Source: Xiphophorus maculatus (lineage: Eukaryota; Chordata; Actinopteri; Cyprinodontiformes; Poeciliidae). Taken from it: a stretch of DNA of 64,000 bases. Numbering within the stretch: position 1 is the stretch's first letter; every line of letters begins with the position of its first letter. The notes beneath the pieces are model-generated. The model was not told where the DNA came from. It did no database searches and worked only from the letters and a program-made list of their open reading frames with translations. The position numbers and the translations under genes are program-made. Positions 24,826 through 37,400 of this stretch are shown here, one piece after another. Location: positions 14,528,882 through 14,592,881 of the forward strand of contig NC_036454.1 of assembly GCF_002775205.1 (NCBI RefSeq). Direction: 5' to 3'.

Positions 24826-26814
24826 AGACTTGTTCACAATTCACATCATAACATCTCGGATTTCCAAAACTTGCTTAAAGGTACAGAAATCTTAGTGTTT
24901 GAGGCTTTTGACTTTAAATCAAGCTATTAAAATATCCCTCCTAAAAGTTGCGTATCTAAATATCAAGTTTTAGTAGAATGCTAAGAAAGTAGCAAGTTTC
25001 TTCCATAAAGAAACTTACTACACGGTTACACAATTGGTGGAGTTTATGGTCAAACAAAGTAAACTGTTCAATAATGAATGCATTTAGTGTGAAGATGTGC
25101 TTGAATTTAGTCCAACCCTTTTAATGCAACTGTCTTACGTCACAGAACAGAAAATTATGACCACAAACGTTTTTGAAGCAAAGACGAAAAGACAAATCTA
25201 ATCTGGGCAGGACCAGGAGCTGTAGTTTGCTTCAGTGACCAAGAGTGATAAAGAGCTCTGAAGACCAAACCCTTTGAATCTAGGTGATAAATAGGCGATA
25301 AATGCTGCGTATGAACTCCCTGGATGATCGGGACATCCTGTCTGCTGCTGTGTTGCATAAACTGCTTCCTTTACTGTTGACGAATCTGAAACATCTCAAA
25401 ATCAGAATTGATTTACAGCAACCAGCATGTGTAGATTGTCGGGAAAAAGATCTCAAGAGACTTGAAAGTTTTTTTTCCTCTTGCTGATATGCATCTTACA
25501 GACACGCCCTGACCTACCGCCATTAAAGGTCACACAGGATGTGCACTTGTGCTCCTCTATTCTATTTTTTTATGGTTTTATAACTACAACAGCTTATTGT
25601 ATTGTATAACCGAGGAGTTTTATTATGTAGCAGCTGATTCTAAATTTGGTGCCGCATTTTATAAATTACTTCTGCAAAGATTATATTTCCTTTACACATT
25701 AACATTAAGTGAGTCATAAAGTCCATTAAGTAAAGTATTAGGTGTAAAATTAAAGGGCTCAAACAGGAACAAGGTGAAGCTTTATAAACACCTTCTGGAG
25801 TCTTAAATCATTCTGTGATTATGAATTGCATAAGCAACTGCGAGTATAAAACATTGGTTGTTTCCATTCAGGGATGAAAACATCAGGGATAAAATTTAGA
25901 AACTGAGAGTTTCAAACACAGGAGACAGAAAGTCACAAAGGGAGAGGAAGGTGGGAGACAAGGCAAAGGAAAAGGATTCAGGAGCTCGTCGTGCCAGTCA
26001 AAACTTTTACTCTGCAGCCAAAAGAAACTTTGCCAAAAACCTGAGACAGAAACAATTTACCAGAGAGAAAATGAAGACAGGATGAGGGCTTAATTTATTG
26101 CCAAGTCTTCGATGCAACAGCTATAATTTAAGAAAAAAACACTGTGGCTAAAAAGCTCCGTAAAGTAAAAACTGTTTGCAGTAATTTTTTTACTGTTTGA
26201 TTCTTTCTTTTTTTCTCTTTTCTGTTTGAACACTTCTACTTATCAGCATTCAGCAAATGCACATTAAAAAAACAATCTTTCACTTTTCACACTGACTGCA
26301 TGTTATATCGCTCATAACATTTAGCACAAACGTATCACAGTCAGAGAGGGGGAAAAAAAAATTTTTTCAGTAAATTAATAAAAATCCACCTGTATCTCTT
26401 GATAAATCTCAACATCTCAGTGACGCAACCTGTGCTCGTCCTCCGTGAAATGGTTGTAATCGTGACAATGTCTCCCTCTGCTGGTTAATACAAAATGTAT
26501 TTTTCCTACTTATTTGCAAAGCTACGTTTTACTTTAATAATCTAAAAATGTATAATTGGCTTGAATTAAACCAATCTTTTCGTTATATGTAATAATTTAT
26601 TTAATTCTGTTTTATATTCTATATTAGTTTTAGGGATTTGAATTTTGAAATGAATAAAATAGTGTGGTCAGCAAAAGAATATTACACAGCTCTCCGTGCT
26701 TTTAACCCCACTTAAAAACTCCTTGCAGAATCACTCCTAAAAATATTCTTACCAATTATTTATTTTATTAGTGGCTATATGCTTTTTTATTATTTAACAA
26801 ATAGAGTTTATTTT

Positions 26815-27060
26815 TAATAAATACCATTAGCTTTTCAGCACAACATAGGAGTTCTTTTAAGTCAGTAATTCATTGATATAAATGAAAAAGTTCTAGTTGT
26901 AAGTGAAATAATCTGCCAGTGGAACAAGACAATATTCCCATATTATACATGAAAAATTGTCTTGTTCCACTGGCAGATTATTTCACTTACAAAGAGTACT
27001 TTTACATCAATATTCCGACATTATTGACTTAAAAGAAGCTAATATTTATTGCAGAAAAGT
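26815..27060. mobile_element. Long-hairpin MITE-like element
   Basis: A perfect 36-bp inverted repeat (26902-26937 against 26957-26992; arm starts TGTAAGTGAAATAATCTGCC) is separated by a 19-bp loop. The complementarity continues outwards with mismatches through blocks such as TCTTTTAAGTCA at about 26853 and its inverse near 27027, giving an imperfect palindrome of about 240 bp. A fold-back structure without coding sequence fits a MITE. Adjacent sequence to about 27160 (CTTATTTCAAGTGTACTAAG) also resembles an abundant fish repeat. Confidence 0.7.
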
Positions 27061-27861
27061 TACTTGCACATTTATTTTTGTCTTATTTCAAGTGTACTAA
27101 GATATTTGAACTAGAAACTAGACCAATAATATTTGATAAGATTTTGTGTTTTGTGACCGCAAAGGACTTAAATAGTACCAGTTTGTGAAAATCTGTTTTA
27201 AGAAAAATGCTTAAAAGTACACATTAGCATCAAATGCTAATGTGCTTACATGTAAATACCGCAGTTACTGCAGCACATGTTTTCATGAGCTACCATTGGA
27301 TGACAAACCCTGGAAATGTTGATGGAGGTTCAGTCCCTCCAGATAAGGGGTGTGTACTTAGGGACAAATTGACTGGTCAGTTGTTGATAAACCCCTAGAA
27401 TGATTGACAGGTGACATCATGTCAATTATTCAATAATACACAGAACAACTGGGGTTAAGTACCTTACTTAATTTACAATCTTCCAATTGCAAGATAACTA
27501 CTTTCCTATTGAGTCACGGCTGTCCAATTAAACCAGAAAACATTTGTCCTTAGAGTCCTCAAAAGTCTTACAGCAGCTGAATCATTCCTTGTTTGGTGAT
27601 TAGCTGCATGTTGTTTCTTAATTTTCTTTCAGTACATCAAAAAGAGTTGCTGCCTGGCCCACCTTTCCCTCCTCTGATCAGGTGACTATGTGCCATTCAT
27701 CATTGTTAATGAGGTTCCCACTCCCCTCCTCAAGAGCAGATTCTAAGCTCTGTGTCTGGCTCAGGCTGCCAGCTCGTCACTCCCCTGCAGCCACAGGTCA
27801 GCTTAATCAAGTTTCACCGGAACACCCTGGAATCAGTTACAAGGTAGGGAATAAATTAAAG

Positions 27862-28095
27862 ATGCTCACTAAAAAGAAAAAAAAAACGTGTCAAAGAGCA
27901 GAGGGGGAAACAGAAGATGCCGATGACGACGACTCAGAGGATCGGGAACCCGAGCCAAAGAAGAAAACTAAGCAGGCAAGTGAATCAAAGAACACTGGAA
28001 GATTGAAGAAGTTTGAGGAAGGCGATGAAGACGGTTACACAAGGCATAATGTGAGGAGCACAGAGAAGAAAGGAAAAGAGACAGAAGAGGCATAA
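27862..28095 (+). other. Lys/Asp/Glu-rich open frame upstream of loxhd1 start
   Basis: An ATG at 27862 opens a 77-codon frame beginning MLTKKKKK, with a run of acidic residues (ADDDDSEDREPEPKKK), and ending at TAA 28093-28095. It lies 130 bp before the loxhd1 ATG, in a different frame, with stops between. Its composition resembles the loxhd1 N-terminus. It may be an upstream ORF in the 5' UTR, an alternative N-terminus, or chance low complexity. Confidence 0.3.
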
Positions 28096-28222
28096 ACTAC
28101 AGAAGAGAGCAGGGATGAGTAGGACTACAAAGAAAACAATAATGAGTCCCTGGGTGGAAGGAAAGGAGAAAAACTCCATGATGTGATCTAGATGACCAAA
28201 GAAGTTCTCTATCAAAGTCAAG

Positions 28223-28460
28223 ATGGGATCAAAGAGCAAAAACAAAAAAGGTGGAGATCAGGATGAGGACGATGAGAAAAAGAAAAAGAAAGACAAGAAG
28301 AAAAAAGGCTCAGGGAAAGATGACAGCAATGAAGACACAAAGAAGACAAAAGGGAAGAAGAAAAAGATTGAAAACTATGTTGAAATCTACGAGAACGAGC
28401 TGCGCAACTATGAGCCGGAGCTGCAGGAAAACTACGACGACGAATACCACAAAAAAAAAG
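28223..28460 (+). CDS. loxhd1: loxhd1 exon 1, Lys/Glu-rich N-terminus
   Basis: The exon encodes 79 residues starting [11 protein letters not shown]. It is a charged, probably disordered segment followed by a conserved-looking helix-like stretch ([16 protein letters not shown]) that matches the YEAELLNY region of mammalian LOXHD1. An in-frame TGA at 28193 precedes the ATG with no other ATG between them, so 28223 is the first possible start of this exon. The donor is AAG|GTGATA. Confidence 0.85.
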
Positions 28461-31400
28461 GTGATACAAACTTCTTATTTCAACCTGAACGATGTATATA
28501 TAGTCAATAAATTGTCAGAGTAAGGTATTTACCTTTGGTGAAAAGTATCAAGGATAATTTGACCCTCAGACAAGTGGAGTATCCTTGGTTGTCATTACAG
28601 ATGTCTGAGTGCCTTCAGTTGCGTGTGAGCAGATTAGTTTAATGTTCACCGTAACGTGTAGCCGACTTGATAGCATGTTATCATCAAACCCTATCTACAT
28701 GACACTTGTCACTAAGTATTACAAAGTGGCAGTTTCACGTCCATCACTGCTGGCCCTTTAAAACCAAACCAAACCTGATGAGCACAAACATTTTCTCACT
28801 AACAAAAAATACTGAATTGTTTCAACACCTGTTTTAAAAAGACAGGAGGGGATTCAGAAAACAGCGCATTTTCTTTCATTTTATGCAAATCAGTGTCTTT
28901 ACAGAGTTAATGTGTATCAGAGCAGCAACATGATCTTAAGTAAAAGGTAGACACTTAATTTGATTGGAAAAGTTATATGTGCGACAAGTAGCAGCTGGTC
29001 ACTTTTTTTCTTTTTTTTCTGAAGATTACCAGCTTTCGGTAGGTGGTATTTTTTATGCATTATCTGGGTAAAACATGAAGTTCTGGTCTTCAAAAATGCC
29101 AAGAAATTTCTAATTTAAAAAGTGTAACTGGATTCTTTCTGTGTTGTGTTGGATAGAAGTGAAGGATTCGCCATAACACAGAGTGTCTTTAGAAATGGAT
29201 TGTTTCTGTTTCTGTTTCTTCTGACAAGAATAATAAAAACAAAAGCAATCACATCATGAGCTGCAGGCGCCAAGTCCTACACAACAAAACTAAAGTCAAT
29301 TCCGGATGCTTTACAGTACTCAAATATTCACATTATGGGATGAATATACTGTATATTACAATAATGACGGTAACCAAAAACCACTTGATAAATCTATAAA
29401 TAAACTGGATGTATTCTGATGGAAAAAGGCACCCACCTCACCTCCAGGACAAGATTAAAAAAGGGGAGAGCCTTAGATTAAAGAAATAAAAAGGAGGTGC
29501 ACCCATTCTTAAGTTCGAACAGTCGCAACAACCATATAATTATTTGGTTAAGTTGTGTGTCATGTAAAGATAACAGCTTTTTTTAAAAAGTCTGGCTGAT
29601 TGAAGGAAAAATCTAAATATTTGGAGCTTCTGAACTCTTTTTGGTCAGTACAACATGCTGTGTCTGTGGTGGTTGATTACCCTTTATGATTCCTCCTAAG
29701 TTAAAATCACAAGTTTCAACATGAGGATCCTGTAAATATTAGTGCAACTTGATGTCATAGCTTTAGCTAAAGAAAGTAAAAGATTCTTCTCTGCATGTAA
29801 TTACATAATTGTTTTTATAAACCCTGCAGTGTATGAGGTGGTGACTATTACCGGGGATGAGAATGGAGCAGGTACTGATGCCAACGTGTTCGTCACTCTT
29901 TTTGGAGACTATGGTATCACACCCAAAATTCACCTGGCCAGCAAGTAAGGAAAAATATTCAGATAGCCATCTATGTGTTTAATGAAGATAAAATCAAAAG
30001 TTTAAAACCTCATGTTTTTCCTCCACTTCCACAGCACAGAGAAGAAGTATGTACTTCATGAATGCCATGCAGAGCAAACTGAGTGCAGTGATTGGTGTTA
30101 ATTTGTTCGCATGACTTTTCTTCTGCTGGATGAATTTTCTCAAATTTTTGCAAGGCTTGTTGACTTTATTTTCACTTTACTGGGAGTTAATGTGAGATCT
30201 TCCCTTCATCTCTCTATATAAAACATTTTCTGTTTTCTTAAGAGTGTTTTTTTTAATTCTAGAAATTACAAAAACGAGAGCACCTAAATGTCAGCACATT
30301 AAAATGTATATTTGTTTTTTTATTACAGGAGTCGAACCGCTTTTGAAAGATCTAAAACTGATGTGTTCAGGATTCGAACTCACAATGTTGGACACATAAA
30401 AAAAATTAGGTACGGCAGGAACCACTGATCCTCTCTCTTTTTAGATATTCTTATTAGATTCAACTTCAGACAGCGATAGATTTATGAGTTGCTTTCTTTA
30501 AAGGCTGTTCTTCTCCTGATTGTCCAGGATTGAGCATGACAACACAGGCATGAACGCCGGCTGGTTCCTGGACCGTGTGGTCATCACGGATGTCATTCGC
30601 CCTCATCTCAGGTTCTACTTTGCTTGCAACAACTGGCTCAGCAAAGAGGAGGGAGATGGCCTTTATGCCAGAGACCTGCTGGGCAGCATGGACCAAATGG
30701 ACATGCCCAAATGTAAGAACTTATTCGTCACACAAAAAAACCAAAACAAAATCAGGTTTAAGGACTGTTTTTCAAATGTTTTCTTTGATTTGGCTTTGGT
30801 TTTCCAGATAATAAATACATCGTTAGCGTTTTTACTGCGGATATGAAAGGAGGTGGAACCGATGCGGACGTCTTCATCAATATTTTTGGCGAGTTTGGGG
30901 ACACAGGTACTCAGCATGCGACCAAACAAGTTGCTTTTCTCACCATTTAGATACCAATTTAACATTAAATTAAAATTCAATAGTGTTTAATTTATCCCAA
31001 ATATAAATTAAACATGGTCATAACTCATCAATTTATCTTCAACAAGTAATTGTGGATGATGATGCTGTGGGCAGGAAGGATCTACGGTAGCTGTCAGTCT
31101 TACAATGAATCTAAAAACACCTCTGACTGAAGACTGTTGCTGTATCACAGTCTCCTGACAATAATCCACAGTAAGATGTCCTGAATGATACCATCAGTTG
31201 TTGCAAGCACTTCTAATCCACCTCATTTACTTTTGTTGCACCTCCTAAACGTCTGTTCAGTCATGTGGTTAGAAAGCCATCTTCCTTTTTCAGCTGTGGA
31301 GTTATAATTCAGGTATTATTTGAGCTTCTGAGATGCCAATCAGCTGCTCCTAATTGTAATTGTAACCATGGCAACAATATATTATCTAGTTCTGATGCAG

Positions 31401-34400
31401 CTACTCATGAATTCAGCTGATAAAATGTACTATCTCTTTTTTTTTTTTAGGGGAGAGGCGTCTTGACAGTGACAAAAATAACTTTGAAAAGGCCACAGAG
31501 GACAAGTTTACCATTGATGCGCCAAACTTGGGTAAAATTAGGAAGATCACCATCGGCCATAACAACAAAGGTTCGTCAGCAGGATGGTTTGTAGATAAGG
31601 TGAGAATAGTGTAAATAGATTCATCTTGAAAGTTAGAGATCTAAATTTCCAGTCAGAAAATCACTTGAAACGCACACTGAGGTTTGTTTGTCAAACTTCT
31701 GGAGTACAAAGTTTAGTTTCTTTCTTAAAAGTTGGAATTTCCGAGTCCCAGTTGGAAAACTGATGAAAATAAAAACATCAAAGTTGGGGCTGCAACTTAA
31801 AAAGTAAAGTAGTTTTCAAAATCTCCAGCCTCAAAGTTCGTGAGAGCTGCAGATAACCGCTGGCACACACCGCAACGTTTTCATAGCAACAAGACTTGTT
31901 AGATGTCTGCCTGTATAACTAAACATCAAATACGACTCCAGAAAAATCTCAAACTGTGGATACGAACTGTTAATGCATTTCTGACAGTTTTTTTAATCAA
32001 TGACACGCAGATATGTTTTACATATTTGATAAACGTTTGTGTAGTTTTTGACTGGATTTAAATGCCCAGTTATTGGTCAGTGCAGAATAAGCTCAATCTT
32101 ATGAGCAAAATCATTACCAGATCAAAGTTTTGACTTGCTAGGAATAAACATTAGGGCAGGAGATCTGGGGTTGATTTTTTTTATTTCTTTCAATAGCAGA
32201 GACATTATAAATAACATTTGCAGTTGCACATTCATAGAGGACAATAAAAATAAACTAAAAAATCTCACAATCCTCCACTTGTTCATATAGAAGTTATACA
32301 GCCCTGGAAAACATTAAGAGACTTAATGAGAAACTTACAATGATCAGTTTCTCTGATCTTACTTTCTATAGGTTTATGTTTGAGTAAAATGAACATTGCT
32401 CTTTTATTCTATGAACTACTGACACGTCTCCACAATTACAAGCAAAATATAGTTTTTATTAGCAAAAAAAGAGAAATGGTCAAAATAAAGAACAATATGC
32501 GGCGCTTTCAGACCTCAAATATTGCAAAGAAAACAAGTTCATACTCATTTATAAACAACAGTACTAATGTTTTAATTCAGGAAGAGTTCAGAAATCAATA
32601 TTTGGTGGAATAACCAGGCGGTTTGCAAACAGGGGTTCAGTGCAGTGGGCTCTTCATTTTTTCCAGAGCTGTATATATTTGCACTGACTCCAGCTCAGGC
32701 TGCAGTTTAAAACAAACATGCTTCAAAAGACTTCTCCTCCCACCATGAATGATATTACCAGCCTGGAAACTGAATCTAGTCTTTGTTTCAGAAATATGTA
32801 AGGCTAAGAAATGTATTTTTCTGTCCATTCCAGTTATTGAAAGTAAAGACGGACATGTTTAAGTTGTTGGAGGAGAACATTCAGGCCCTCCTCAGTAGTA
32901 CTTAAGACACTGGATCTCCTCATTTCCATTTCAGCCTTCCTTATCTGGGTTTCCCATCTCAGCTCTTCGAATGCGTACAGTACGGTGTGTGTGCGCCTGT
33001 GAGAGATGAGTTCGCTCAAACTGGCGCGTACACGGACACATACATGACACGCATGTCGTCATCCTAGCCTCTGTGTAAAGGGAAACCATGCCTCATTAAG
33101 GGATAACCTTACAACACAGACAGATGAGTCAGTAAATTTGTTTGCTCCTGCAGAGACGACTGACTCTAAAGTGTAGTTGTTAATGCAAATTTGCATACCG
33201 AGAGGAGTTTGTGATGTAGTATTAGTTAAAAATATATTATCATAATCTGAACAGCTGAAAACATTTCAGTTTTGAGTTTAAAAGAAAGTCCATAAAATTC
33301 CCATCATCCAAAGTTAAAAGACGAAAAGCAAGGACTTTAAATTTGTCCCAGCAAACATGCTGAGATACTGAGATCAGTCAGAAAGTTACTAAAAATTGCA
33401 ACCTGGTTAGAGGCTGTTAGGAATGTTATTTATATATTCAATACTCTTCTAGACAGAATTTCTTACTGAGCATGGTCAATCCTAGCCCTCCCGTCAAGCT
33501 TCTTGCCCCAGTCTTGGTTATGTAGATAAAGATGCATTAAATTACTTTAATTCACATAAATAAACCAGATTGGAAAATCCTAATCAGAAAGAAATCAGAA
33601 TCTTGAGGTTAATCAAGTCTCTCTTTGGACATAGTGAACCTAAGTTTCCTGATGAGTTTCATGAAGCCAGTTCCTCTTGGCAGTATGTATTTCTATGAGA
33701 GTATTTGTCACAACGAGGTGATCAGCCAATCAGAGGCAAGAGCTCTTGCACAGACTCCAAATAATATATTAGGAATTGTTTATTTAAATATAGACTATAT
33801 AATAGGGATACATTTAAATATTTAGTGTGGCAGGTAGTAACTTTAGATCTCAGCCTGTGCCTTGGTCGTTTTTGGTATTGTTAAACTTCACAGTGGATCT
33901 CCACACTGTTGCTATCTCTGGTTAAAATGTGCCAATGTACAAATGTTTTCTTATCTTTCCCACTGTGAAGAATGCCGGTTCATTCCCTTTGGTAAACATG
34001 AAGTTGTAGATTATTTATAAAATTTCTTTGTCACCTTGGTCAACTTAAAGTAAAGTGTACTTTTAAGAACTGCTTTATTTTTTTTATTATTTTTGCTCCT
34101 CATGGAATCCAAAGATCCAAAGATTTAGTAAATTTTTTAGTGTGCAATAAAAGAATAAAAGGTTAATTCATTTTAAGGTCAGTTGTATTGAATTATTTGA
34201 AATATTTTTTGATTTTTCTGCAGGTGATTCTGGATGATATGGGAAACAAAGTAGTGTATGAATTCCCCATCAATCGCTGGTTTGCCCTGGATGAAGATGA
34301 CGGGAAGATTCAGAGGGACATTTTGGTTGGAGCCGACCAGCCGACAGGTGAGGAGAAAAACACTCAGTGAGTTACGCAGCATAGATAAAAACCAAGCAAA

Positions 34401-37400
34401 TTTACTTTTTCTAAAATTGACAGGATGGTGTAAGGTTTTCTAAACCACTCTAAAAATATTTCCTTTGCCAGAAAATCTTGTAACTATTATTAATTAGCTT
34501 AGGCTGGCAATGTTTACATCTTAGTAATTGTGTTCCTGCTCATCCTGTTGAGACCTGGGAGCAGTGAACCTGAGAGACTCTCTGACTCTAGCTGTGATAA
34601 ACTAACAGGTAACCTAATCTCGCAGGTATCGTCTACAACGTTCAGATCGTGACGGGAAACATCCGAGGCGCAGGGACCAACTCTAAAATTCACATAGTGA
34701 TGCACGGTACGAAAGGCCTGAAGAACAGCGGAAAGGTAACAGGAAAACAATAGAAACAGAGAAGAACTGGTGAACAGAACAGTAGTGTTTACTGTTAGAA
34801 AAATTATCTAAGTTCATTTACTTGTGAGTTTATTTGAAAGGTTATGTTTTCATATTATTATTTTGTTTACTTTTTATCCAAACAAAGCAGAGTTGGTGTT
34901 CTATGAAATCCGACACTATTGGCTTTTGTGCTTTAAAGTCACAGCGCTCTGCAGAATAATTTATTCTTCTTGAACATTTTGTCTGAAAGCAGCTACAAGC
35001 TTTGTATTGCATTGTGATTTTATGCAATAGATCAACATGATGTGCTGAAGAATTGTGAAATAAGATGAAAATGATACATGCTTTTCATTTTAAGCAAATC
35101 TGTAAATTGAGGTGTGCATTCACTAAAACTGCAGGTCTGTTAAGGTTTCTATAATTCTTTGCAACATAGCTCTAGCTCTGTTAGCATGGAAAGCATCTAA
35201 TTATGAACTCCTTCTCATGCTTTCAATATGATTCATATCTGGGCTTTGAATAGGCCATTCTACGGTAGCTCTGGTTAATTATGATGTTGGAAGATGAAAC
35301 TCGCTCCAGTACCACGTTTTTTGCAGTTTTTCTTCCAGTAATTCCCTGTATTCATCTTTAAACTTTTACCAGCTGTCATTTTCTTGCTGGAAAAAACAAC
35401 AACAAAAAAACAGGATGATTCTGCCACCACCGTATGCAGCGATAGTTTTCCACCGAAATGATTATTTTGCATTTGAAGCAGTGTTGGTCTCATCCGACCA
35501 GAGCACATTTTGCCTATTTTTGTTGTGTAAAACTGCAGAGTGCACCTTTTATCTCCTCCTTTTAGCAGTAGCTTTCTGCTCGTCACTTTTCTAATAAAGC
35601 AAGATTTATCAATTGCATGACTAAAAGCTTTTAGTCATGCTGTATCTCCAGCTTGTGTCTGTCTGTTACACAAAATCCCAGTAAAATATGTTGAAGTTTG
35701 TGGATGTAACAAAACAAAATGTGTAAAAGTTCAGGAGGGTGTGAATACTTTTGCACAGAATAAAGATAAAAAAGGTGAGTATGAACAACACTGGATTTAA
35801 AGCAGAAACATATTCAATGAAGATGCTGATTTAAAATAGTATTGCTCTGGAATGCACCCTACATGCTCCATGTTGCAAGATATCTTCCTCAATTCAGTTT
35901 CTTTTTATAAATTTCAGCCTCTGACTCCAGATTTGATTGAAAAGTCATCTCTGCCACCCTATTCTGTAGGTATTTCTGGAAGGAGGGAAGTTTGAGCGTG
36001 GACTGACAGACATATTTAACGTTGAGATTGCCGCGCTCCTCAGTCCTCTGAGCAGAGTTACTATTGGACATGACAATGATGGAGTCAGCGCCGGGTGGTA
36101 CTGCGAGATGGTAAATCAAATACTCATGTTAAAAATACTGCAGTCTGTACTGTGAATTAGCTGAATCAGGTCCGTCCACAGGTTGTTGTCTACTGTCCTT
36201 TCACGGGGATAGAGCAGACCTTCCCGTGTGGCAAATGGCTGGATGATGAGGAGGGGGACGGCCTGATTGAAAGAGAGCTGTACGAGATGGTCTCTCTCAG
36301 GCAAAGGAGGCAGAAAAGTGAGTTTAATGTGAATTATTATAGCTTATCAGTCTAGGTATTTTCTCGTACAACAGTTTGGAAAAGTCTTGAGTAATTCCTT
36401 CCTCTTTTATTTGCTATTTACAGCCACAAATAATATTTTAAAATGGTATTGATCTTTGGGCTTCAGTTGCTTCTTTCTATTAGTCAAAATTGAAATTTTT
36501 CTTCAATTTTTGTATTTTTTCCTCTTTGTTTTAAGTCTTTACCTCTTATGAATGACTTCTTAACTGAAGGGATGAACCAGATTTATATTGACACATAGCA
36601 GATGTGGAGGAGCAGCATCTAAAGCAGAGTCTAACAATTAATCTCTTGTCCTCCACTTAAGCACTTTACTTTTATTTAAATACAAGCTCTCCGATGTCTG
36701 ACATGATTAAAACCACAACAAGTGAAAACAAATGGAAATAGTTGATGGAGAGAGATCTTCAAACATTTTTCTGTTTGTTTATTGTTTTAAATCTGAACCT
36801 GTGATATGGATCCTCTTCTCCTAAAGTTACATTTAATCAGTTTGTAAATGCCACATTTTTTAGACTATCGGTACTTGATCTTTAAAAACTCATTTAATTT
36901 TCGATTTCCTGTATTTTTAATTTTCATATTGACAGACACTTTTATCCAAAGCAATTTACAAATTAGGATTTAACAATATGCTTGCGACCCCCCCATTACT
37001 TCTTAAAACGGGTTTTCCATCTTTGTGTGTCTTCATGTTCACTCACAGTCAAGTTGCCCTTTTTCCAGCTGGGATCTGTCCACAGCACTCAGTCACTCCA
37101 GCAAGAGCGTCTCTGCCCTGAGAGGATATTTTAACAAGCAGAAAATGCCCTCTCCTGGGCTCTGCTGAAATATCAAAGGAGCAAAATCAGTCCAGAATAA
37201 CTTGCCCCAAAGTATTTTGGAAAACTCTCAACTTATGATTGTCCTAGAAGTGTTGGGTTCATGTCTAACTCTTTCCGAGCAGCACAGGTAAAGGACAAGA
37301 GCTATGATGTTTATTTAAAACAGGTAACTTGTACAATATCACAGTTCTAATAACGTTATTAAGAATAATTATGGCCATTATGGTCATTTGAAAGCTAACT

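Larger units (their letters stand above)
10217..27840. other. Gene-poor interval between ptger4 and loxhd1
   Basis: About 17.6 kb contain no frame with recognisable protein similarity and no exon-like run bounded by splice sites. The content is AT-rich single-copy sequence with scattered decayed repeats, entered separately (12336, 14140, 14475, 19524, 22020, 24540 and 26815). Distal regulatory elements may lie here but cannot be identified from one sequence. Confidence 0.6.

Noticed and set aside
27682..27861. Start of a protein at 27682
   Set aside because: This part of the frame has no similarity or compositional continuity with the charged segment that follows.
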